Origin: Symbiodinium natans
Taxonomy: Eukaryota; Sar; Dinophyceae; Suessiales; Symbiodiniaceae
Direction of reading: 5' to 3'
Length of the DNA stretch: 60,000 bases
NCBI GenBank assembly: GCA_905221605.1
Contig: CAJNDS010000646.1
Coordinates: forward strand, 203,001-263,000
The position numbers and the translations under genes are program-made. Each line of letters starts with the position of its first letter. Positions within the stretch are counted from its first letter, which is position 1. A model generated the notes under the pieces. It ran no database searches, had not been told where the DNA came from, and was given only the letters and a program-made list of their open reading frames with translations. Positions 50,811 through 60,000 of this stretch are shown in pieces.

Positions 50811-53419
50811 CTTGAACTCTACATTCCGTCAACGAGCAATATTGAAAATATTCAACTTGCTTACTAGCTTTCCGGAAATTGCCAAGTCATTGCGGAAGGA
50901 ACTGCTAGAAATACTTTCGCGTAACATCATCCGAATCCCTGACCCTTGTTGAATCAAGTGCAAGTCTGGGCCACAGCACTTGTGGTGCTTGCCACATACA
51001 GGTGCTCGAAAGCAGAGTATAGAAGAAGAAGAAGAAGCGGAAGAAGTTCGTGCGTGAAGGTCCAAGCCATGATCGGGTCCTCCCTGGAATCTTTCCACTT
51101 GTGTCCTCCATGTGCAAGATGCCTGAAAGCCCAAACCTCCCCAAACCTAAGCCCCAACAGATGCAACAGCCGGCGATGGCGAGCTTTGGCTTTTGCGGCT
51201 CTTTTTGTGTCGGTTCACCAATTGCATCTTTGGAAAGCATAGAAGGCCTAAAGTCTTGAATCCCTAAGCCGTACTTCCTAACCTTCTGATTTGTCCGAGG
51301 GCCGGCCAGGGTCGACCATGCAACGGCAAGGCCAGCCGAGGTGCCGTACGGGTTTCAGCCAATCCTTTGTAACCGGAACAAACACTTGGGAGAGTGTCCT
51401 GAGCACAGGTCCCGAGCACTGATGTGTCAGATCCAGAGCGATCCGTGGCTTGGCTCGCCTCGCCATGTTCAAAGCCTGAACTGGTTCGTGAGATTGCTGA
51501 TGTCCTGCTCCAGCTGAGGACCCGCTGCTGCAGAGATCGTCCCCACAGCTGCTACAAAAGTCATGGCCTGGGCATGAGCAGAGATGAGCAGAGATGAGCA
51601 GAGATGAGCAGAGATGAGCATATCTGCAGCACCGGGTCACAATCTAAGGCAGGCTGACGATCCACCAGGCTGCGCTGACTGGCGGATGAGAGTGGGGGTG
51701 ATTCTCTGCTGTATGCTGCAGCTGTGCTGTGCAGCAGGCGCTGACCCACAAGAACAACAAGTTCCAGCTGCTGCCTGGACGCAGTAATTCGACAGCCTCG
51801 CTTCGTGTGCGCTGTAGTGGGTTTGCCCCCCGAGGACCTGACCTCGCAACCTCGATGCAGGCCGCCCCCAACATGCCCGAGTGGCTCGGCCCCGTGTGGA
51901 GCGGAATGAGGGGCCGGAATGAGAGCGGAGATGGGCGGAGGGCAAAACGTGGGCGTGGGGCATCGTTGCTCTCAGGAGCCTTCAAGATGATCACCTTCCG
52001 GAACCCTTGCGGATGCCACTCAGCTGACTCAGCTGTTGCAGAGCCCGATATCTGCGTTCTATGCTTTACGTTGATGTGATGTGTACACTGACGTATTTTG
52101 TGCAATATAGTCAACATGGTCAAGAAAAACAGAACGAGGGCACAAGGTTCGAGAGGTCATTTTTTTCTGGAGCTAGGTGAGCAGAAACGGTTGAAGAAAG
52201 TGTGCCGCCAAAGTGTGTGCCACCGAAGCAGCAAGGCGCTGTGCCTTCCGAAGCCTGGTGTGCTTCAGAGCTTGGGGCTCAATGGAAGATCTCGGACAGT
52301 TAAGGTGAGGCCTGCGACCCGAAGGATGTGCCCGAGAGGCACATGGATGTCAAAAGCTTCCTGGTTCCTTAGATTTCGGGTCGGTATTCCGAAGAGGGGC
52401 CGCATCACATGGCATGTCACATGGGTCGTGCACCTGCTCGTGACCAATCACGAGGGCGCTTGTCTCTCGGCATCTCTTCGCAAGGCCCCTATTGGACCTC
52501 ACGGGCGACGCGCTCCCAAGTTTCGGCCGGTTCGCAGCCCGATCCCTCTTAAAGGGGGCGACCCCGGGCCCGCAGCTTTCTGGCGCGCACTTTTTCAGCT
52601 CTGCAGGTCCTCGTCCACGCCGGCGATCAGAGATCGGGCGCCCTCGACCCTCCCACGGTCACCGCGGTCAGCCTCTCCGCGGCGCGTGCCCGCAGCTCCC
52701 CAGCCTCGTTTCAGGGGGTCTCCGAAGACGGGCTTGGATGAGGTGTTTATAAGGATCTCAGACGTGTCAGGACATGATCTCGATAATGACTCACTTCACT
52801 TCCGAAGATCCTCGCTTCTCAGAGGCCTACTGCGACTGGAGCTCGCTCTACATTCTCCACGGAGAACCCGGCATCCTGCAAGCCCAGGCTGTGTCTTGCA
52901 GAGCGCCTGTAAGGTTCAAAGTAGATTCGCCTCTTAGAAGCTCAGATCTTTGCCAGGCTCTACGTCGGCTGCGAGACCACCAAGAGGATGGGGAAGTGTA
53001 GTTGCCGCAAGTTCCACCTCTCCATGACTCCGAGAGCGAATGCGCGGTCTCCACAGAAAAAGAACGCCAGTGGCTTCCAACAAGTCTGCTTCATACCTCA
53101 TTGCTTCTGTACTTGTACACGAGGACAAGCTGCTCCAGCAATCTGCGTCGTGTGCATCCACTGTGTGGGAATCGCCTTCCTCGCGGAACACTGGTAGGAG
53201 CTGTGCCTACCAGGCGACGTGTCTTGACTGCCTCAATACTGGCCATATTGTTGTGATCTAGTGTGTGCGTTGCAGACAGTGTGCGTGCAGCACGGCTTGG
53301 TGGCGACCTTCTTGAAGTCTTTTGGTTTCAGGAAGGATGACGAACTCCAGCGCCCTCTGACACCTCGCGCGAAGTCTTCAGGGGCACCTCGAGGTGCCAT
53401 TCCGAAGATTCAAGCGTAG
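50811..53419 (+). CDS. Unrecognised multi-exon gene
   Basis: Coding-like pieces on the + strand: about 50814-50955 (RQRAILKIFNLLTSFPEIAK then SLRKELLEILSRNIIRIPDP), helical and HEAT-like; about 52606-52740 (VLVHAGDQRSGALDPPTVTA then VSLSAARARSSPASF) after CTGCAG; about 52780-52905 (MISIMTHFTSEDPRFSEAYC then WSSLYILHGEPGILQAQA); about 53060-53261 (SASYLIASVLVHEDKLLQQS and CAYQATCLDCLNTGHIVVI); and a terminal exon from about 53277 (VCVQHGLVATFLKSFGFRKD) ending in TAG at 53417-53419. It may be one gene or two; the piece ending at 53261 carries its own stop. Family not recognised. Confidence 0.4.
51260..52600. other. No assignable gene; GAGATGAGCA repeat
   Basis: Between exons of the unrecognised gene. 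It includes a 10-base tandem repeat (51575-51620). Long open frames on both strands overlap one another at 51640-52120 and 52100-52600, without recognisable content. Confidence 0.4.
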
Positions 53420-54145
53420 CTGGCTAGCTGCTGAGCTCCGAAAGCAGCGGCAGCGTATTCATGAGCCCTTCCAGGCGTGAGCACCCCACTTCGGAGGCAA
53501 CAGAGCACGGCAGGCCAAAGCCAAGCCAGGCGGCCACTCGTCGCTGCAATGTCGCTCTCTCTTTCTCTCTCTCTCTCTCTTTCTCTTTCCCTCTCTCTCT
53601 CTCTCCTCTTTATCTCTCTCTCTTTCCCTCGCTCCCTCGCTCTCTCTCTCTCTCGCCGCTCTCTTGCTCAACTCACTCTCTCTTTCGAGGTGTTCGGGTT
53701 TCAGCCATTGGGACATCGGGAGAACCAATATGAAAACTCCTTATTTTGCTCCAGTTTAGAGGTCTTACAAGATGACTTACTCTTTGCAGGGTGCCGGGAG
53801 GCATCTCAAAAGGCCGGCCTCAATTGCCTTGAGGTTGCGGGCGGGGGGGGGGTTCGCTTACCCCTTACGAAATTAAAGTCCCTCCTTCCTAAGCCCTCAG
53901 CCGCACAAGTTGCAAGTTTCACAAACACTTTAGACACTTGAAATACTACGACATTCTTGACATGTCTCCTGTATGGTGGCATGTTTCGGTTGCTGTTTTG
54001 CTCCTCTTGAGAGGCAGCGGAGCGCGGCGCCCGTGGCCTCACACACAACTCGGAAGGAGCGGGGCATAGGTGTGTCGTTGTCGCGTGTGTTTGCGTGTTT
54101 GCTTTGTGTGTGCGTGTATGATTTGTGAAGAACTTGGTGGGGATT
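53420..54145. other. Intergenic with CT microsatellite
   Basis: A CT-rich tract at 53550-53675 ((CT)n with CTTTC and CTCG units) and a G run near 53841. No exon supported. Confidence 0.5.
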
Positions 54146-54149
54146 TGCA

Positions 54150-55612
54150 GGGTCACGCTCTTGAGCTGTGGTCCAGTGAGTCCAGTGCTCAGGAGCCTTC
54201 TGCTCGTTTCCGGAGCTCTTCCGCTCATGCTCGCCGGCAAGTCGGCACAGAGGTCAAAACCGAAAAAGTCGACAGAAGCGATAAAACAGACGAGGCGCCC
54301 GGGGCCAATGGTGCATGCTGGCAAGCGATGACGAAGTGCGTCGCTGGGAGCCCCGGGGTTTGCAAAGGAGAAGCGGGCGAAGCGGGCGAAGGCTCCCATA
54401 ACCTTTGCCACGATGTTCGGTGCCACAGGCCTGGATGCCCAGCATGTCGAAAGCCCCTGAAGCAACGGGGAGCAAGAGACACGAGCACAGCAAAACAATT
54501 CCCAGCATCTCACACGCCAGCACACGTACGCGTGCATGCACAAAACACACAGGCACGGCGTGCTCTCAAAGTTCTCTCAGGTGAAGAGGTGCCACTCGAG
54601 AAGCTCGGTGGCAAAACGAGATTGCAAGCAGCAGGAAATCGCTCTTCAGCGAGAACCGCAATGATACGGACCATGCTATGAGGAACCGAGAGGCTGTGGA
54701 AGCCATCCTGACGGACTTGCACAACGTGGCGCATCCTCTCTGTGAGCATTTTGGCATCAGGCACACCGGCACACTTGCATTGCTGCACTCGAGAGTGGCA
54801 AAGAATTGATGCATGCCAGAAACGTTGGAGGTACGACTTCTTGTTGGAGTCTCTTGGCTGGTCTCAGCAGCCGTGCTATGATTTACAGTGTTACAACAGA
54901 AAAATGAATGCCGAGGCAGCACTGCCAGGAGCGAAAGGCAGGTGTGGCGCGCAGGACACCCAAGTGGGCGGCTGGCGAGGAGCGCTGCGCGACTGCAGTG
55001 GGCTGTCTTGCAGGTGGTCTTATGGGTTGGTCTTTGGTTTGGGTTGCGTGAATTGCTATCTGAGGCTATCTCACAACGGTTCGTTTACGGGTGCGAAGAC
55101 ATCCTGCCAAAGGTGATCCGCAGAAGGCGTTGCGCTTTCCAATCTGTTTTTGCTGCGCTTAATGGGGTTCTCGGAGCCAGGACTTCATAGGAAGAGGTGC
55201 GCAGATGCTTGGCAAGCTGTCAGATTCCGCAGGTTGTTTTGGGCATTCTTCGATCTTGAGAAGTGTGCAGAAGTAGCGTGTGCTGTCACTACTATTATTA
55301 CAGAAAAAGTGCTCGTTGGAGCCTAAGGATTGCTGTGCTTCTGCACGAACTCGCGCATCTCCGGCACATGAACCATGGAGCTTGCCTCAGCTCAGCTCAG
55401 CTCTTCGGTACGTGTGACTTGCCCGTCGGGAATTTCTTTGCGAGGGGAAGACTTCATGTTCTTCCTGAAGGAGTCCGAAGTAACATGCAGCACCTCGCAG
55501 CGAAGATTCACTTGAGAAAGGATTGGCGCCCTTCATGTGCAGGACATCTTCCTGGAAGCCACGCGGCGGAACTTGCTCGACTCGACTTGGTCGAACGAAG
55601 CTTGTCCAGACT
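54150..55612 (+). CDS. WLM/Wss1-type zinc metalloprotease
   Basis: An N-terminal exon (about 54150-54470) contains KTEKVDRSDKTDEAPGANGA and CHRPGCPAC. An exon from 54635 reads NRNDTDHAMRNREAVEAILT then DLHNVAHPLCEHFGI, matching the helical start of WLM domains. The catalytic exon 55304-55377 gives RIAVLLHELAHLRHMNHG: HELAHLRHMNH is HExxHxxxxxH, the three zinc-binding His and the catalytic Glu. A GA-AG intron (55378-55444) leads to EDFMFFLK, then another GA-AG intron (55471-55542) to DIFLEATRRNLLD. WLM proteases such as Wss1/SPRTN cut DNA-protein crosslinks (family knowledge). The exon between 54810 and 55110 that should hold the R-x-R-L-R strand is unresolved. The TGA at 55610-55612 may be bypassed by splicing to downstream exons. 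Confidence 0.75.
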
Positions 55613-55629
55613 GATGCTGCATTCGTGTC

Positions 55630-56880
55630 CTTGAATATTCCGGAGTCGGATGCCCCAACATGCCTCGGGTGCTCTTCAATCCCTTCAGGAGCTACCATCT
55701 TGCCGAGCGTGGGAGAATCTGATCTATCAGACAGGTGTGTCTTGTGTCACGTTGTGTCAGTTTGCGTCACGTCTGACACGTTGCTCTGAGGTCTGACTAG
55801 CACCTAGTCACGAGTCACTGTCATCCTGGTCAATACAGGTGGGGATGCCACAGCCGAAGAGTTGATGCAGCTGTTCGATCCTGGTGGAGATCCCACCAGC
55901 TGCGCGACACCCAGGAGACGTGACGCGCCTGCTTCCCATGTTCCCATGGCTGTGCAGATCTTTGCATCGCGGTGCAGCGCTTGATAGCGCTTGTAAGCCG
56001 GCAGATTTCATGCAGGAACGCTCCCAGCACTCCTCGCGCTCCTCGCACTCCTCGTCGACTTCCAGGTCCCCCTCAGGAGATCACCAAGACAGGCGGAGAC
56101 GGAGGAGTTGAGACTTCGGAGTCACAGGAGACGCGCTTGCAAGGATTGCATCCCGGGCGTTCCGGGAATTCTTTGGGATTTGGTCTGGATGCGCCGGAGT
56201 TCGATTCAGAAGCGGCCCGTGAAGCAGAGGAACTGAAGCCGGACGTGGACGTGCCGACAGCGCCGGACGAGGCGACGGCGCCCGACGTGCCGACGGCGCC
56301 GGACAGGACAGGGATGGATGAGATCGCGGAGGCAAAGGGGGCGCACCCGAAGATAGAGGTGCTTTCGCCGAAGAGAAGGGCCACGAAGAAGACCAAAGAG
56401 GACGTGCCACGTTTCAAAACTGGGCTCGCAGCGAATACAGCGGCTGGGCCAGCATGGAAGTCTGGGCCGAGTGACAGGAGCGAATGGCTGCCACGAAACG
56501 GCGAGGAGCCCCGGGCAAAAAGGGCACCAAGGGCACCAAGGGCGCCAAAGGAGCAAAGCACGCCGATGCCGATGGCGGACGTGGAGCCGGCGAGTCCGGG
56601 GCTCGAGGTGCCCGAGGCGCCCGAGGCGCCCGAGGTGCCCGAGGCGCGTGGCAACAACAAGCCGAAGGAGCCCCGCCAAGGAATCGAAGAAGGCTCCGTT
56701 CCGCCTTCGCCCGTCCGCCCGACCTGCTCCTCAAGTCGGTCGGAGAAGGCGCAGAAGTGGCCGGATGCAGCTGGAGACGCTTTGAAGTCGAAGGGCCCAA
56801 GCTCCGAACGCTCGCCGCGGTGCACCGAGAACCAGGCGGGGAATCGGGCCATGAATGTCAGAATAATGTCAGAGCGATAG
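55630..56880 (+). CDS. Probable C-terminal exons: Pro/Ala-rich disordered tail
   Basis: Pieces read NIPESDAPTCLGCSSIPSGA at about 55634-55730, GDATAEELMQLFDPGGDPTS at about 55840-55900, and a long frame from about 56060 to a TAG at 56878-56880 with FDSEAAREAEELKPDVDVPT, repeated T-A-P-D units and a K-x-P-x-A basic region. The long part is low-complexity and overlaps a second open frame (collagen-like G-A-R repeats, from 56484), so the reading frame is not certain. Wss1-type proteases have disordered tails with interaction motifs, so it may continue the gene upstream. Confidence 0.45.
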
Positions 56881-58110
56881 TATCAAAGTATCAACAGAGC
56901 CAGGCCCATAGCAGGGTGTACGAAGCCTCTTCCAGGCCTTTATTCAATAAGCTGGCTTTGAGGCGTGTGCTTGCCTGTCTCACACCAGGGCAGCCGAGGC
57001 CGCGTTCTGAAACCGAGGAAGGCAAAGCCATAGGACGAATGCCGTTAGTGCCTTTTTCAAGCAGCGCCGGGCGATAAAGCTATTCAGGAGAGTCAAAGGG
57101 ACAAAGCCGATGGTGGATCCCTTTCTTGAATAGCTTTGCAGTGAGTGTGTTAGCTCTCTCTGAGTCTAGCAGCTGCGTTGGTGGAAGAGCTCGAGATGAG
57201 CAGAAGGGTTTGGGGATCTTCCCATTCTACTTCTAGTTCCATTCGACCATCAACTTATCTGGTGATCGCATGCGAGCACATCTTGCAGCTCTCTGCCTGG
57301 ATAACGAATCTCCGAAGTAAATGTGGAGAAGTGTCGACATCCACAAGCATGGATGAGCGGATGCTTGCTTTATGGGGGCTCTGGGCATTTCCCTTAACTA
57401 CGGACCAACGAAGTTATGGTACATCGGAACTGTCTCGGCCGCCAGGACTGTCAACCCTTGGGAAATTCCTGAACTCCGCTTTATGTCAAAACTTGCCTTT
57501 GAGAAGCCATCCCAAGGAGGCGCCCAGGGCAGAGGGAAATGTTTTGCTGAAGTCTGTAGGGAGCATTTGTGAGAGCTTACTTCGTTCTTGCGATCGGGTG
57601 AACCCAGCCGATGGTCCCTGCAGCCGCTTGGGATCGCTTGGGAAGGCTTGGGGTCCTTCGGGGCATAGCCGTTGGGTCCCCGACGACATGATGGCGCCCT
57701 GGCTTGGTGGACGTACTTTCTCTCATGTGTCAGGGGAAAAATTGTCGGTGTGAGTCATTTGGCATCCTCAGGAGCTGCCAGATGCCCGCTGGGTTGCAGA
57801 AATGAGCAGCCAGGAGCCGTTTTAGGGTTTGGGTGGGGGGGGGGGGTTGTTCAGCGCATTTCAGCGCCCTGAATGTGAGAGACTTCGCGGCAGGCACTGC
57901 CGGTCTGCCAGCCGTTTCGGCTTCGGCACCGCGCGGACATAACCTTCATTGTGACGATGGCGGGACGGATCATCCAGATGCATCTTGCGAAAATAATGGT
58001 CATGGAGGAACGGCCATAGCTAAAGGACTGTGAATGCTCAGCTAGTGTACACGATTCAAAAACATGGTTTGCTTTGTTTGCCATGCTCACGACTTGCGCG
58101 TCATGACCGG
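56881..58110. other. No assignable gene; inverted repeat and G run
   Basis: A + frame at 57178-57753 is open but ambiguous against an overlapping frame (ISLNYGPTKLWYIGTVSAAR). A perfect 11-bp inverted repeat lies at 57076-57137. A G run sits at 57833-57846. The ammonium transporter's first exon may start near 57900-58110 but was not identified. Confidence 0.4.
57076..57137. repeat. Inverted repeat (AAAGCTATTCA / TGAATAGCTTT)
   Basis: An 11-bp perfect stem plus an inner AAAGGG/CCCTTT pair, with a 20-base loop. Another TATTCAATAAGC lies 130 bases upstream. It could be a hairpin or a small mobile-element end. Confidence 0.5.
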
Positions 58111-58119
58111 GGGGCCCAG

Positions 58120-59650
58120 GCAGTCCGGCTTCGCCATGCTCGAGTCCGCATATGCCACAGCCTCGGCACTGCGGATCACCGCAGTCTTCTGGTTTGTTGT
58201 TGTTGTCGTCTACGCCAGGCTCAGCCCAACAACTCGGCCAACATCATGATGCCAGACCCTTGAGACGCCACCTACATGTTGCACTGTGTCGTATATCTAT
58301 CTGGGATCCCGAAACGTAGGAAGAACATGCTGGATCTCTTCATCGGTGTTCTGGCCTTCTACCTGTTCGGCTATGGAATTGCTTATGGTGAGACCCATGA
58401 TGTCGGATTCGCAGATACTGGCCTGAGCCCCTGTCTCCAGAAGGCCAGTCACCGTCTGGCACCGTTGCAGTCCGAGGCTACGATATGGCCCATTGGTTTT
58501 GCTGCTTCTCTTATGCTACAACAGCTGCGACAATCAACAGCGGGGCCTGAAGCCCAGCTCCAGGGTAGATATAAGAGCTCAGAAGATTGACTGCATGATT
58601 CATTGAAGATTGTAGAGCGTGGTCGAAAAGGGTGGAAGATGGTGAGGCCCTTGCAGGACGTGTGGCCTTCTTCCCCTACCTGGTCTTGTCCACCTTTATG
58701 ACAGGCTAGGAGTAGTGCGTCTCGGTAGTTCAAAATCAAGACATCTTATGAAAAGGCAGCCAGTTCAGCGAAGCGAATGCGCAGGCATCGTGTACCCCAT
58801 CTCAGCGCGCCTCGTCTGGGGTGGCGGCTGGCTCCAGCAGCTGGGATTCATCGACTTCGCCGGCTCACGCCCCAAACGACTTCGCTCGGCTCGGTAGTCG
58901 CAGATGCCGTAGGCGTCGTAGTCGCGGCGGCGCTCGGCTCGCTTCTCGCTGTGCTTGTCCGAGGCTCGGCCACAGTGCACATGGTCGGCGCTGTGAGTGC
59001 CCTGGCCGGCGCCTCAGACTCCTCAGACCACAAAATGTGCGGACCTGGACGATCGCGGAAGACGCTGCCCAACGATCCGTAAATTTTGAATTCAAGATGG
59101 TCCAAGTTGGTCTGAGGTCAGCACGTGCTTCGTTGGCCCACGCATTGGGCGCTTCAAGGAATACCGGGCCTGGAAGGCGCCATGGAGCATCATCTTCTTC
59201 GAGAAGCACGACAGCAAGTACTATCGGGAGCCCGAGGCTGTGGAATCTCGCGCATGCTCGCGGATGCTCGCGGCGTGTGCGCACAACCTAAAGAGAGAGA
59301 ACGCACAGCGATGAAGCGAAACCTGCAAAGTGCTTACAAGCAGGGCGCCGTCGAGAAGAAGGTCTTCGTACCCTTTCGCAAATGCAGACATCCCGTGCAG
59401 CTCTTGTTCGGCACGTTCCTCCTGCTGCTTGTCTCTCACACACTAGGCCAACAAGATTCGTTCAGCGTAGATCAGCGCGGCTCAGCGTGGTTCAGTTTTG
59501 GATTGAAGCTGCCTGCCGCTACTTCCTAGGCTTGTGGGATTCCTGGCGTTCAACCCGGGCTCCACTTATGCCACCACCATGGACAAGGACCTCACTGTGG
59601 CCTACAGCTCCGCCCGAGCCCGAGAGCACATGACCCGGCAGCAGTCAGGC
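58120..59650 (+). CDS. Ammonium transporter (AMT), multi-exon, probably truncated by the window end
   Basis: Exons in order: QSGFAMLES (from about 58121); NSANIMM (58219-58250); KNMLDLFIGVLAFYLFGYGI (58320-58387); MAHWFCCFSYATTAATINSG (58471-58544); GRVAFFPYLVLSTFMTG (58657-58704); IVYPISARLVWGGGWLQQLG then FIDFAG (58785-58862); SATVHMVGAVSALAGA (from 58964); VGPRIGRFKEYRAWKAPWSI (from about 59130); HPVQLLFGTFLLLL (about 59390); and VGFLAFNPGSTYATTMDKDL (from about 59534). The D in FIDFAG and the H in TVHMVG are conserved AMT pore residues. AMT proteins carry NH4+/NH3 across membranes. Several introns start GC. The last third of the protein is missing. The N-terminal exon is unseen. Confidence 0.85.
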
Positions 59651-59654
59651 AGCG

Positions 59655-60000
59655 TAGGCTTCGTAGCGCAAAACAGGGGGGGTGGGGGCCGGGGCTGCTT
59701 TTGGGGGGGGCTGCTTTTGCAGGGTGCTGTCTAGCATACTGCATCCTGCGCTGGGAACGTGTTGTTTTTTTTTTTTTTTTTTGCTCCGCCAGCAGTTTTG
59801 GTTTTCCACTTTTTGCTGGGTAGCCATGTGCCGAACAAGCAACCATGTGTTTTCTTGTTGTTGTGCCGCCCGGGCCGAAACTATGTGAGTGAGTGGGTGA
59901 GAACCCTCTTTTGAAAGTGTGCGTGTATATATATATATGAGGATATATCTATTGCTTTGGGTAGGTGGCTCCCGGGTAGACCCCAACCCCTAAGTCCCTG
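59655..60000. other. 3' end of the window: probably intron of the AMT gene
   Basis: After the last AMT exon there are G-rich stretches (59677-59711), a T run (59764-59782) and a short TA run (59927-59937). No exon is visible in the last 340 bases. Confidence 0.5.

Overview
The window looks like nuclear DNA of a core dinoflagellate (Symbiodiniaceae/Suessiales- or Prorocentrum-like; genus not resolved). The grounds are: coding sequence split into many short exons; introns that often start with GC or GA instead of GT and end AG|G; interstitial TTTAGGG arrays; a degenerate copy of the dinoflagellate trans-spliced leader; large GAA and GA-rich tracts; and every recognisable gene lying on the + strand. 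No bacterial-style operons, CRISPR arrays, or rRNA or convincing tRNA genes were seen. Gene models were built by eye from conserved motifs and splice junctions, so most exon edges are approximate except where stated.

Layout. 1-1215: upstream, low complexity. 1216-18362: one very large gene for a secreted or surface protein (signal peptide, Pro-Gly repeat, Thr-rich linker, Cys-rich modules, three copies of a beta-rich repeat, a PAN/Apple-like domain, helical C-terminus); its introns hold purine microsatellites, an antisense retroelement RNase H remnant and the leader relict. 18363-31250: poorly resolved, with scattered exons of unrecognised genes, a CTTCCTCT array and a composite minisatellite. 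About 33200-38815: a STAND/NACHT NTPase with a TIR-like N-terminal domain and a membrane-spanning C-terminus, resembling an NLR in layout. 40500-43676: a CS-domain/cyclophilin fusion whose introns contain telomeric repeats. 44546-45463: a piece of a DEAH-helicase HA2 region. 45550-46898: a protein with UVR-like helices. 48303-50305: telomere-like and G-rich DNA including a possible fold-back element. 50811-53419: an unrecognised multi-exon gene. 54150-55612 and probably on to 56880: a WLM/Wss1-type metalloprotease. 58120 to beyond 59650: an ammonium transporter that probably runs off the window end.

The genes form no obvious pathway. Same-direction tandem arrangement fits the known dinoflagellate habit of long unidirectional gene arrays. 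Most notable are the intronic telomeric arrays, the spliced-leader relict, the dense non-canonical introns, the giant modular secreted protein and the NLR-like gene.
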